From NCBI GenBank assembly GCA_013202295.1, contig JABMRT010000288.1, positions 1-42,660 on the forward strand: DNA of 42,660 nucleotides. Reading direction: 5' to 3'. Positions 24,212 to 31,349 of the stretch are shown here, one piece after another (position 1 is the stretch's first letter; each line of letters begins with the position of its first letter). The position numbers and the translations under genes are program-made. The stretch is from Candidatus Zhuqueibacterota bacterium (GTDB taxonomy: Bacteria; Zhuqueibacterota; QNDG01; JABMRT01). The notes under the pieces were generated by a model. That model saw only the letters and a program-made list of their open reading frames with translations. It was not told the origin of the DNA and did no database searches.

Positions 24212-25378
24212 TCAATGCATCACCCTTCCCGTCGCAATGGCCGTCTCCCCGAATCTGACCCGGATCGCATCCATGGCGCGTACGAGATTGCGCGCTTTCT
24301 CATCCTGCGGAGCGACCGGGAACAGCTCGATCTGATCCGGCGCGGCGAACAAATCCGTAAAAGTCAAACTGATATACCGGATTCGTTGCCGGCGATAATC
24401 CGTCTTCGTGAAAAGAGGTTTGAGGATTCGGAAAAGCACAGGGTCCACTGGCATCGGGCCCTCAAGCCGCTTGCGTCGCGTGGCGTCCATGCCGTCTGAA
24501 TAGCGGATGTGCAGCCACACCGTTTTCGAAACCGCGCTCTTCTCGCGCATCCGGCGGCAGGCCCGCTCTATTAAAGCATAAAGGATGCCCAGCAGGATCG
24601 CGTCATCATTTGTGTCTTCATCAAGGGTGTGCTCTTCGAGAATGAAGGATTTGGTGCTCGGCGGCAGCACCGGTCTTGGATCCACGCCCAGCGCCTGACG
24701 GTGCAACACACCCCCGAACTTGCCGAACACGGATGCAAGCTGGGCCACGGAAATCCCCGCCAGTTGCCCTGCTGTGCGAATATTAAATTCAGCCAGAAGC
24801 GACCGCTCAGTTTTGGATTGCACCACCGGCAGCATGCGCACGCGAAGCGGTGCCAGAAACGAAGCCTCACTGCCCTGCGGCACAGCATACAGATCACCCC
24901 GGGACACCACCACCTGCGCCGCCACACTGCTGACGAGTTTATTGGAGGCCATGCCCAGCGTACCCGACAACCGAACTGAATCGACCACCTCCTTGCGAAG
25001 ATAATAGGCCGCGTCCTGCATGCTGCCGTACAGCCGCGAGGTGCCGCTCATGTCCACAAAAAAACGGCCCCATCCTCCCGGTTCGACCAGCGGAGAGTAA
25101 CCGCATAAAATCTTTGAAACCGCGCGGGAAGCGCGTTCGTACAACCCCGCATCCGGAGGCAGAATGACCAGCCGTCGACACCGTTTCAACGCCAGAGTCA
25201 GGGGCTGATGCTCGAACACCCCTTCGGCGCGAGCTTCAGGAGAGGCCGCGTAAATCAATGATCGGGGAGAATGGCGCGAGCAGACCACGACGGGTCTGGC
25301 GCGGAGAGAAGAATCACGAAGCCGCTCAACCGCCACCGGAAAGGCGTCGACCCGAAGATGTAAAACATGGCGGTGCAT
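24212..25378 (-). CDS. imuB: Catalytically inactive Y-family polymerase, ImuB type
   Basis: A 388-residue Y-family fold aligned throughout with DinB (finger and palm, YAASPEARAEGV, VEP...VDMSGTSRLYG, FGKFGGVLHRQALGVD). All three metal-binding acids of active DinB are lost. The HVDMD aspartate is Arg9 in HLRVD, and the SLDEA pair Asp-Glu is Gly104-Arg105 in GGWGRFF. Loss of the acids is a hallmark of ImuB, the non-catalytic hub that brings ImuC/DnaE2 to the sliding clamp. A clamp-binding motif QIELF is present at 349-353, and the protein ends about 35 residues later. It lacks the long C-terminal extension of some ImuBs. No clear Shine-Dalgarno is seen before the ATG at 25378. Confidence 0.87.
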   Translation of the reverse strand: MHRHVLHLRVDAFPVAVERLRDSSLRARPVVVCSRHSPRSLIYAASPEARAEGVFEHQPLTLALKRCRRLVILPPDAGLYERASRAVSKILCGYSPLVEPGGWGRFFVDMSGTSRLYGSMQDAAYYLRKEVVDSVRLSGTLGMASNKLVSSVAAQVVVSRGDLYAVPQGSEASFLAPLRVRMLPVVQSKTERSLLAEFNIRTAGQLAGISVAQLASVFGKFGGVLHRQALGVDPRPVLPPSTKSFILEEHTLDEDTNDDAILLGILYALIERACRRMREKSAVSKTVWLHIRYSDGMDATRRKRLEGPMPVDPVLFRILKPLFTKTDYRRQRIRYISLTFTDLFAAPDQIELFPVAPQDEKARNLVRAMDAIRVRFGETAIATGRVMH

Positions 25379-25437
25379 AATGTTTGCTCATAATAAAACC
25401 ATCAAAATATTTTCACCACAATCAACGGACAAATCCA

Positions 25438-25490
25438 CCCACAACTAGCCCACGACTAGCCCACGACTAGCCCACGACTTTAGTCGTGGG
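25438..25490. repeat. Tandem palindrome half-sites ending in a full palindrome
   Basis: Three 11-nt units CCCACRACTAG (25438-25448, 25449-25459, 25460-25470) run straight into the palindrome CCCACGACTTTAGTCGTGGG (25471-25490). Each unit is the left arm of that palindrome plus TAG. The sequence differs from the CCCACGGTT type by the inner bases, so it is a sister palindrome. Confidence 0.85.
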
Positions 25491-25493
25491 TTT

Positions 25494-25614
25494 GGGATAT
25501 GCAACCGGGAGGATAACCGCCCACGGTTTTAACCGTGGGTCCATTGGGATCGTCAACCAATCCATCTAATCCAACCCACGGTTTCAACCGTGGGAATCGA
25601 TTCATCGGTTTCCC
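25494..25614. repeat. Duplicated REP-type element, copy B (after transposase gene)
   Basis: Near-copy of 24078-24207, with palindromes CCCACGGTTTTAACCGTGGG (25520-25539) and CCCACGGTTTCAACCGTGGG (25575-25594). The last 13 nt run into the transposase gene and include its stop codon and the three codons before it, so copy A carries a fragment of the transposase 3' end. Confidence 0.88.
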
Positions 25615-26042
25615 GCGTCCAGTCCATATCGCGCGAAAAGCCGTTCACACTCCTCATTAAAACTGCGCTTCCGATGATGCGTCTCTTGTTTGCGGATGTA
25701 CTCTTCAACCTTCATAACCTGTGAGGCGCTCACGGACAAAGCGCAATATCCAACCTGCCAGGCGAATTTAATCTGGAGGAAATCCTGCTGATTGATCCAG
25801 TGGGAGGATTCACCTTTCACTAGCTGCATAATCTCTGCAATGGATTTCTCAGGATTCAAAACAAAAAACGCGTGCACATGCTCCGCCATGCCATTGACAA
25901 TTCGGGGTGCACAGCCGGATTCATGGAAACGTTCTTCTATGTGAAGAAAAACCTGATCACGAAACGCAGTCTTTAAAAGGGGCTGCCGGTCCTTGGTGCT
26001 CCAGATGGCATGAATATAGATCTTGGATAATGAATGCGCCAT
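25602..26042 (-). CDS. REP-associated tyrosine transposase (IS200-like, Y1_Tnp)
   Basis: A 146-residue Y1 HUH transposase of the IS200/RAYT group. The HUH motif is His55-Val56-His57 (AEHVHAFF), and the likely nucleophile is Tyr115 in VEEYIRKQETHHRK. KIYIHAIWSTKDR at the start, KGESSHWIN and FAWQVGYCALSVS are typical. All catalytic parts are intact. AAGGA lies about 7 nt before the ATG. Inverted repeats of the CCCACGG type lie on both sides (25520-25594 and 26096-26115), as expected of RAYT genes that mobilise or maintain REP palindromes. It lies between lexA and imuB, on their strand. Confidence 0.88.
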   Translation of the reverse strand: MAHSLSKIYIHAIWSTKDRQPLLKTAFRDQVFLHIEERFHESGCAPRIVNGMAEHVHAFFVLNPEKSIAEIMQLVKGESSHWINQQDFLQIKFAWQVGYCALSVSASQVMKVEEYIRKQETHHRKRSFNEECERLFARYGLDAGNR

Positions 26043-26054
26043 GCTTTTCCTTCC

Positions 26055-26076
26055 GGAATCCGTTAAAACGGATTCC
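26055..26076. repeat. Palindrome just upstream of the transposase start
   Basis: GGAATCCG and CGGATTCC flank TTAAAA: perfect 8-nt arms, 12 nt before the transposase ATG. In mRNA it would fold directly next to the ribosome-binding site. Its arms do not share the CCCACGG sequence, but the layout and AT spacer are alike. Confidence 0.75.
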
Positions 26077-26095
26077 CTTCCTTTTCATTCAGGGG

Positions 26096-26115
26096 CCCAC
26101 GGTTAAAACCGTGGG
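26096..26115. repeat. CCCACGG-type palindrome between lexA and the transposase gene
   Basis: CCCACGGTTAAAACCGTGGG, the upstream member of the palindrome family that brackets the transposase. On the minus strand it is preceded by TTAG, similar to the CTAG before the palindrome at 25471. Confidence 0.85.
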
Positions 26116-26148
26116 CTAACCTAATCCGTCAAATCCGCGTTCTATCCC

Positions 26149-26751
26149 CTACAACCCATATTGTCGCATGAGACCCACCACCACTCCGCGAATTTCGAAT
26201 GTACCGTTCTGAATCAACATCGGCTGCATCGTCGGATTGGCCGGACGCAGTTCCACACCCTTGCCCCGGACATAATACTTTTTCACCGTGGCCTCGCCCT
26301 CAACCAGCGCCACCACGGTCTGCCCGTTTTCAGCCGTGGCTTGCCGCCGCACCACAATCGTATCGCCGTCATGAATCCCCTCGTCGATCATGGAACTGCC
26401 CTTCACCTTGAGCGCGAAATACTCGCCGGAGCCTAACATCGCCTCAGGCACATCCACAGTCTCCTGTCCCTCAATGGGTTCAATGGGATTGCCCGCCGCC
26501 ACCGTGCCGGCCAGACGCAGCATCACGGATCGCCCACCGTGCTCGACGAGCCGGATGGCCCGCGACAGATGCTTGCCCGTGCGCTGAATATACCCCTTTT
26601 TCTCAAGCTGATCGAGATGCTTCTGCACAGATTGAAAGGATTGAAACCCGAAATGATGCCGGATCTCATCATACGACGGCGCCACACCGCGCGCCTGGAT
26701 GAAGTCACGGAGATAGTGATACATCCGCTGTTGTTTCTCTGTCAGTGTCAT
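26149..26751 (-). CDS. lexA: LexA repressor
   Basis: LexA represses SOS genes and cleaves itself when RecA filaments form. The 200-residue protein has a winged-helix DNA-binding domain (LTEKQQRMYHYLRDFI, APSYDEIRHHFGF, KHLDQLEKKGYIQR). The scissile bond is Ala86-Gly87 in GTVAAGNP, the nucleophile Ser120 in VKGSSMIDEGI, and the general base Lys157 in EATVKKYY. All catalytic residues are present, so autocleavage should work. The recognition helix differs from the E. coli type, which predicts a different operator. It heads the lexA-transposase-imuB-dnaE2 series and probably controls it. Confidence 0.95.
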   Translation of the reverse strand: MTLTEKQQRMYHYLRDFIQARGVAPSYDEIRHHFGFQSFQSVQKHLDQLEKKGYIQRTGKHLSRAIRLVEHGGRSVMLRLAGTVAAGNPIEPIEGQETVDVPEAMLGSGEYFALKVKGSSMIDEGIHDGDTIVVRRQATAENGQTVVALVEGEATVKKYYVRGKGVELRPANPTMQPMLIQNGTFEIRGVVVGLMRQYGL

Positions 26752-26760
26752 GATCGAAGA

Positions 26761-26782
26761 TAGGTATAAATTAGGTATAAAT
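26761..26782. promoter_or_regulatory. Candidate LexA operator: two tandem 11-bp direct repeats
   Basis: TAGGTATAAAT occurs twice in immediate tandem (26761-26771 and 26772-26782), 9 nt upstream of the lexA start codon. The period is about one DNA turn, so two protein subunits could bind on the same face. I found no further copy near the other genes of the cassette. Assignment to LexA is inference from position, since LexA usually represses its own gene. Confidence 0.45.
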
Positions 26783-26868
26783 CAAGAAGTTTTTAAAAAT
26801 CGAAAATAAAATGAAGGATAATCGAATGAATGGAGCAATCCTTGAGGAAAGAATGCCAGAAAGCAGAA

Positions 26869-27255
26869 TTACTTTTCAGTGGCGGGATGTTTCATCACAT
26901 GTTTCAGCACATCATCCAGTTCATCGGAAGTAAAAGGTTTTGTAATGTAACCCGACGGTTTTGCATCTTTGGCCCGTGCCATGGTAATTTGATCCGAATA
27001 AGCCGTGAGAAATACCACGGGCAGGTGGAACTTTGAACGAATTCGGTTCGCTGCGTCAATGCCGTTCAACCGGCCCTGAAGCACAATGTCCATGAGAACC
27101 ACATCCGGGTGCAACGATTCAATCTTTGCCAGCGCTTCTTCCCCTGATGAAAATACTCCCACAACCGGATATCCCAGCTTTTTCAAACTGCGCTGAATAT
27201 CCTCGCTGATAATGGAATCATCTTCAACGACCAGAACCTGGGCTTTGCTTGTCAT
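26869..27255 (-). CDS. Single-domain response regulator (CheY-like receiver)
   Basis: A 128-residue stand-alone receiver domain. The acidic pocket is Glu11-Asp12-Asp13 (VVEDDS), the phospho-acceptor is Asp56 (LMDIVLQG), with the conserved Thr in FLTAYSD and Lys in ITKPF. There is no output domain, so it must act by protein-protein contact or phosphotransfer. The LQGRLNGIDAA pattern is common in receivers linked to PAS-type sensor kinases, but no kinase gene is nearby. GAGAGGTG precedes the start. It sits between treT and lexA on the same strand, with gaps of about 115 nt each side. Confidence 0.9.
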   Translation of the reverse strand: MTSKAQVLVVEDDSIISEDIQRSLKKLGYPVVGVFSSGEEALAKIESLHPDVVLMDIVLQGRLNGIDAANRIRSKFHLPVVFLTAYSDQITMARAKDAKPSGYITKPFTSDELDDVLKHVMKHPATEK

Positions 27256-27368
27256 CGCTACACCTCTCGATCAGGTTTTAAAGAATACAATCCATGATAC
27301 GTATCGCAGTTGCAGGCGCTGGATGCGAAAAACAGATGGAATACTTGAGAAGAAAAAACCAGTGCAAC

Positions 27369-28589
27369 TCAGGAGCGACATGCTTTCAATTCATAATCCA
27401 GCATATCAAGATAATCTATAAGAAGTCGTGTAATTAAAAATTTACTTTTAACGTTTTCTTTGGCTTTTTCTCCGATTTCAGTTGCCAGCTTCGGATGCTT
27501 CATCAACTCAACTACACGATCTGCAAAGCCATCAATATCCGTGGGCTCGACAAGGAATCCATCCTCGCCATCTGTGATCTGAAGCGGGATTCCCCCGACC
27601 CGGGACGCGACGACCGGCGTTTTTTTCCACATGGCCTCCGTGACAGTTAATCCAAATCCTTCCCTGAGAGATTTTTGGATAACAACCGTGGACATTTGCT
27701 GGAGCACATTCACAAGCAGGCTGTTTTCATAGGTGATTAAAATCACATCGCCGGATTCGATCAGATCGCCGATCTGACGCCTCACCTCATCATAAATCTC
27801 CACACCTTCGGGATCGTCCATTGCCATGGAGCCGCAAAGCACGAGACGACAGTCGATCTTCTCCCTGACCTTCTTGAATATCTCGATCACTCCAAGAGGA
27901 TCTTTCCACTTGTCGAATCGGGAGATCTGCGTCAGAATGGGCTTGTCAATCGGGATATCAAACTTGCTTAAATGCTCGGCTGCCTCCACATCAGTCAGAC
28001 CAATATTTTTTCGTGTCAGAGGGTCAATCACGGGTTGAATAATACGCTGACGCACGGGCAAATCCTTGCGTTCATACTGTTCGCTTGAGACAATAGCGAG
28101 ATCGTATTTGATGATAAATCCTTTCAGATAATCCCACAGAGTTTCGTTTGGATTGGACAGATCAATATGACAGCGCCAGATCCAGGGTTGGCTCTTTTTG
28201 TAAAATTCAATCAGCGGCAGGGGCTGGGGATCATGAATGATTACCACATCGTGATCGATCAGGGCATAGGCCGCGAAATTCTCATTGGCTTGTATGTAGA
28301 TTTTTTTCATCAAGTCGGTCAGATCAACATCTTCGCCCTGCAGGGAATTGTGAAACTGTTTGGTAATTCCGAAAAGGTCGGTGTTTCCGTGAAGCACGCG
28401 CCAATCGGCGTCCAGGCCGGCGCTATTCATTAGAGGAGCAAGACTCGTCAAAATTTCAGCAACTCCTCCACCAATGAAAGTGGAATTAATATGCAGTATC
28501 CGCTTTCCATATAGCTTCTTAGCCTTTTGATAAATCTCGCCAATAATGGCATCGCCCACAATCGTCCGATAATCTGACAATCTTTTCAT
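27369..28589 (-). CDS. treT: Trehalose glycosyltransferring synthase (TreT-like, GT4)
   Basis: TreT makes trehalose reversibly from a nucleotide-diphosphate glucose and glucose in one step. The 406-residue GT-B fold protein shows the family N-terminal ILHINSTFIGGGVAEIL, LDADWRVLHGN, HDPQPLPL and IWRCHIDLSNPNETLWDYL. In the C-terminal domain it has QISRFDKWKDPLGVIE and the GT4 signature REGFGLTVTEAMWKKTPVVAS with the double glutamates. No otsA/otsB-type genes are adjacent, so TreT could be a stand-alone trehalose route. Trehalose here would serve as compatible solute or reserve. AGAGGA lies 5-6 nt upstream of the ATG. Confidence 0.88.
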   Translation of the reverse strand: MKRLSDYRTIVGDAIIGEIYQKAKKLYGKRILHINSTFIGGGVAEILTSLAPLMNSAGLDADWRVLHGNTDLFGITKQFHNSLQGEDVDLTDLMKKIYIQANENFAAYALIDHDVVIIHDPQPLPLIEFYKKSQPWIWRCHIDLSNPNETLWDYLKGFIIKYDLAIVSSEQYERKDLPVRQRIIQPVIDPLTRKNIGLTDVEAAEHLSKFDIPIDKPILTQISRFDKWKDPLGVIEIFKKVREKIDCRLVLCGSMAMDDPEGVEIYDEVRRQIGDLIESGDVILITYENSLLVNVLQQMSTVVIQKSLREGFGLTVTEAMWKKTPVVASRVGGIPLQITDGEDGFLVEPTDIDGFADRVVELMKHPKLATEIGEKAKENVKSKFLITRLLIDYLDMLDYELKACRS

Positions 28590-28632
28590 GCAAGTCCTCT
28601 TAGAGCAAATAATGATTAAACGAACCTGCTGG

Positions 28633-28661
28633 AATATATCAATTCGAAACCTTCAAGGCAA
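28633..28661 (-). promoter_or_regulatory. Possible promoter of treT
   Basis: TTGCCT (28661-28656), 17 nt, TATATT (28638-28633) on the minus strand, about 45 nt upstream of the treT start. The -10 is good and the -35 only partial. Confidence 0.4.
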
Positions 28662-28715
28662 TGGTTTTATTAAATACTAGATACAGAAGGGTGGAAATAC
28701 TCAGTGGAGTTAAAA

Positions 28716-29333
28716 TCAGAAAAACCAGTGTAGCTCACCGCCAACCTTGGGTCCGCTGTAATCTTCAACTCCACCCACAGGTTCTGGAAAACGCACAAAA
28801 TGATATTGAAGCAGAATACCGATTCCCAGATGCCGGGAAATCGCTAGATCCACACCCGTACCTAAATTCGCACCCCATCCGGCACGGGCCTTGGAGAGCC
28901 GATCCCCGAATGGATCGGTCTCATTCTCGACGCCCCAGTAAACGCCGCCTCCATACATGACGAACGCGGAGAGCCAGTAATCCGGAATCAGCCAGTATTT
29001 TAAATCAAGACAAATCGGATGAATCGTCAGGGAATGCACATGTTCGGTTTCTTCAAGATCGCGCAATGCCCAGTAATCAATTGAAAGGCGCAATCCCAAA
29101 TCAGATTTAAGGGGAAACACAATACTGAGCCCAACAAATGGAGTCGCTCCCGCAGCGCCAAAATCAGCAAACCGAGGTTCATCATTTAGACTATGGGGTT
29201 GCCAGTTGCCAATCTCAATACCAAAAGCGGCGCGCTGTACAATGGTCTTCGAAACTGCGGCTGTGGGAGAAACACTCAGGAAGTGCAGAAGGACTGTACT
29301 CCATATTACAATTTGACTCTGAATCAATTTCAA
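28716..29333 (-). CDS. Outer-membrane beta-barrel protein, unknown role
   Basis: A 205-residue protein with a signal peptide (about residues 1-26). It then alternates hydrophobic and polar strands rich in Gly, Tyr and Trp (AFGIEIGNWQP, GLRLSIDYWAL, LDLKYWLIPDYWLSAFVMYGGGVYWG, GIGILLQYHFVRF) and ends in ELHWFF with a terminal Phe, as outer-membrane barrels do. About eight strands fit an OmpW/OprF-like small barrel. The start is a TTG at 29333 with AGGA 8 nt upstream. It lies 34 nt after the DUF3467 gene and may be in its transcript. Confidence 0.7.
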   Translation of the reverse strand: MKLIQSQIVIWSTVLLHFLSVSPTAAVSKTIVQRAAFGIEIGNWQPHSLNDEPRFADFGAAGATPFVGLSIVFPLKSDLGLRLSIDYWALRDLEETEHVHSLTIHPICLDLKYWLIPDYWLSAFVMYGGGVYWGVENETDPFGDRLSKARAGWGANLGTGVDLAISRHLGIGILLQYHFVRFPEPVGGVEDYSGPKVGGELHWFF

Positions 29334-29367
29334 CGAATCATCCTAAATATTTATAGCATTAATGGAT

Positions 29368-29694
29368 TTAATTGGAATCCGGCTTACCCGGTTCAACGGG
29401 TTGAAATCCGAATGATTTACCCGGGTCCACCCCCATAATCTTGATTTCGCCATGCTGTTTCTCAAACTTCTCAACATTTTCATTCAGCGCTTTGGCCAGG
29501 GATTTGGCATGCTGCGGTGTCATAATGATGCGTGCAAAAACTTTGGCTTTGGGCACACCGGGCAGCATACGTGTAAAATCGAGGATAAACTCCGCAGGTG
29601 AATGGCTGATCACCACAAAGTTTGAATAAATGCCTTCGGCTTCTTTCTCTCCTAGCTCCAGATTGATGGACTGGGGCTTATTGGGCTGATTCAT
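29368..29694 (-). CDS. DUF3467 protein
   Basis: A 108-residue small soluble protein matching DUF3467: INLELGEKEAEGIYSNFVVISHSPAEFILDF, then a LPGVPKAKVFARIIMTPQHAKSLAKAL segment. The function is unknown, but the family is widespread in Bacteroidetes, Planctomycetes and relatives. The start is strong: AGGAGAGG lies just before the ATG. It has its own near-consensus promoter in the divergent gap with the RlmD-type gene. Confidence 0.88.
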   Translation of the reverse strand: MNQPNKPQSINLELGEKEAEGIYSNFVVISHSPAEFILDFTRMLPGVPKAKVFARIIMTPQHAKSLAKALNENVEKFEKQHGEIKIMGVDPGKSFGFQPVEPGKPDSN

Positions 29695-29738
29695 AACCTC
29701 TCCTGTCTGTTTGGATTTAACACTGGATGAAGCTTATT

Positions 29739-29767
29739 AGTATACGCATTTCAGCCTACTTTGTCAA
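29739..29767 (-). promoter_or_regulatory. Promoter of the DUF3467 gene
   Basis: TTGACA (29767-29762), exactly 17 nt, TATACT (29744-29739) on the minus strand: 11 of 12 consensus bases. The predicted start is near 29732, about 38 nt before the coding region. Confidence 0.75.
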
Positions 29768-29842
29768 TATTGAAAAAACACAGTTGCATTTCTACACCAT
29801 CCTCATTAGATTGATTGTCCTGAAAATAAAGGCGGATAAAGC

Positions 29843-31261
29843 ATGAAAAAGCCCCGAAAAGGCGAACTTTTTGAAATAGAAATAACGGATTTGGCATTCG
29901 GCGCAAAGGGAATCGCGCGCACGGATGATTTTGTCTGGTTCATCAATCGGGCACTGCCCGGACAAAATATCGTGGCCCGGGCCGGACGCATCAAAAAAGC
30001 GTATGGAGAGGCGCGTCTTATGGAAGTGCTCTCACCCGCACCGGATCAGATTGATCCTCCTTGTCCCTATTTTGGCATTTGCGGTGGATGCCAGATGCAG
30101 CACTGGAAATACGAAAAACAGGTGGAAGCCAAGGCCCGACAAGTGAAGGATATCCTGCAGCGCATCGGGTCTATTCCGGATCCGCCCATGCTTAAAGCAA
30201 TCGGTGCGGACAATCTATACGCATATCGAAATAAGATGGAGTTCACTTTTTCTGATCGGCGCTGGCTGCTGCAGGACGATCCGATGGAAAAACCTGTGGA
30301 CTTTGCTTTGGGCCTGCACGCACCAGGTTGCTATGATAAAGTACTGGATCTGGATGCCTGCCTGCTTCAATCCGAAATCAACAATGCAATCCTGCGGGAA
30401 GTCAAACAATTTACAATGGAAAGCGGATTGCCCCCCTACAATCTAAGAACCCATGAAGGATTCTGGCGGTTTCTCATCCTCCGTGAGGGTCAGCAGACCG
30501 GGCAGTATATGGTGCACCTGGTCACATCCGGACAATTTGAACCGGAGGGATTGGATGCAGTGAACCGCCTCTGTAAATTGCTGACGGATCAGCATCCTGA
30601 ACTGTTCACATTCATTCATGGCATCTCGGACAATATCGGCCAGGTCGCACGCAGTGAAACGGAGCGCATCCTGCATGGCCCAGGCCATATTTCGGAGAAG
30701 ATTTACGGACTGGAATTTGAAATCTCTCCGGCCGCTTTTTTCCAAACCAACACGGTCCAGGCGGAAATCCTGTTTCATTCTATTATTGAACTGGCGGATT
30801 TCAATGGCACGGAAACCGTCTTTGATCTGTATTGCGGCACAGGTGCAATCGGATTGGCATTGGCAGAAAAAGTCAAACAAGTCATCGGCGTGGAAGTGAT
30901 TGAATCTGCGGTTCAGGACGCCCACCGGAATGCGGAGCGCAACGGGATTGAAAACGCGACCTTTGTACTGGCAGACATGAAAGACGCTCTAAGGGATCAA
31001 CCTGTCATTCAAGAGCTGGGCGTCCCGGATGTGCTGATACTCGATCCGCCGCGCGGCGGCACACACCCTAAAACCATCGAGGATGTGCTGAACCTCAAGG
31101 CCCCGAAAGTGATCTACGTCTCCTGCAATCCGCCTATGCTGGCAAAGGATCTGCAATCACTTTCTTCGGCATATACATTAAAAAAAGTCCAGCCCGTGGA
31201 TCTCTTCCCACACACCAAGCACATCGAGGTAGTTGCCTTGCTGGAGTTGACATCGGTCTGA
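29843..31261 (+). CDS. rlmD: 23S rRNA (uracil-C5)-methyltransferase, RlmD/RumA family
   Basis: An SAM-dependent enzyme that methylates C5 of a uridine in 23S rRNA. The 472-residue protein has an N-terminal TRAM domain (GELFEIEITDLAFGAKGIAR), a [4Fe-4S] site (CPYFGICGGC near residues 74-83 plus a distal Cys in DLDACLLQS), and the SAM loop DLYCGTGAIGLALA. The catalytic motifs are ILDPPRGG and VSCNPPMLAKDL with the nucleophilic Cys. The family also includes RlmC, RlmCD and TrmA; the Fe-S site and TRAM favour an RlmD/RlmCD type, but the exact uridine is not decided. GGCGG precedes the ATG. Confidence 0.9.
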   Translation: MKKPRKGELFEIEITDLAFGAKGIARTDDFVWFINRALPGQNIVARAGRIKKAYGEARLMEVLSPAPDQIDPPCPYFGICGGCQMQHWKYEKQVEAKARQVKDILQRIGSIPDPPMLKAIGADNLYAYRNKMEFTFSDRRWLLQDDPMEKPVDFALGLHAPGCYDKVLDLDACLLQSEINNAILREVKQFTMESGLPPYNLRTHEGFWRFLILREGQQTGQYMVHLVTSGQFEPEGLDAVNRLCKLLTDQHPELFTFIHGISDNIGQVARSETERILHGPGHISEKIYGLEFEISPAAFFQTNTVQAEILFHSIIELADFNGTETVFDLYCGTGAIGLALAEKVKQVIGVEVIESAVQDAHRNAERNGIENATFVLADMKDALRDQPVIQELGVPDVLILDPPRGGTHPKTIEDVLNLKAPKVIYVSCNPPMLAKDLQSLSSAYTLKKVQPVDLFPHTKHIEVVALLELTSV

Positions 31262-31349
31262 AATTGCACTTGCATTTCCTGATCGGGATGTTTACACTGA
31301 ATAGAAAATTATTAATCCGAATCCAACCATTCTCCTGCTGGAGGCTGGC

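Noticed and set aside
24212-25378. Active DNA polymerase IV (DinB)
   Set aside because: All three catalytic acids are replaced (Arg9, Gly104, Arg105) and the neighbour is DnaE2, so ImuB fits better.
24052-26115. CRISPR array suggested by repeated palindromes
   Set aside because: Repeat spacing is irregular, there are no uniform 30-40 nt unique spacers and no cas genes; the intact RAYT gene explains the repeats better.
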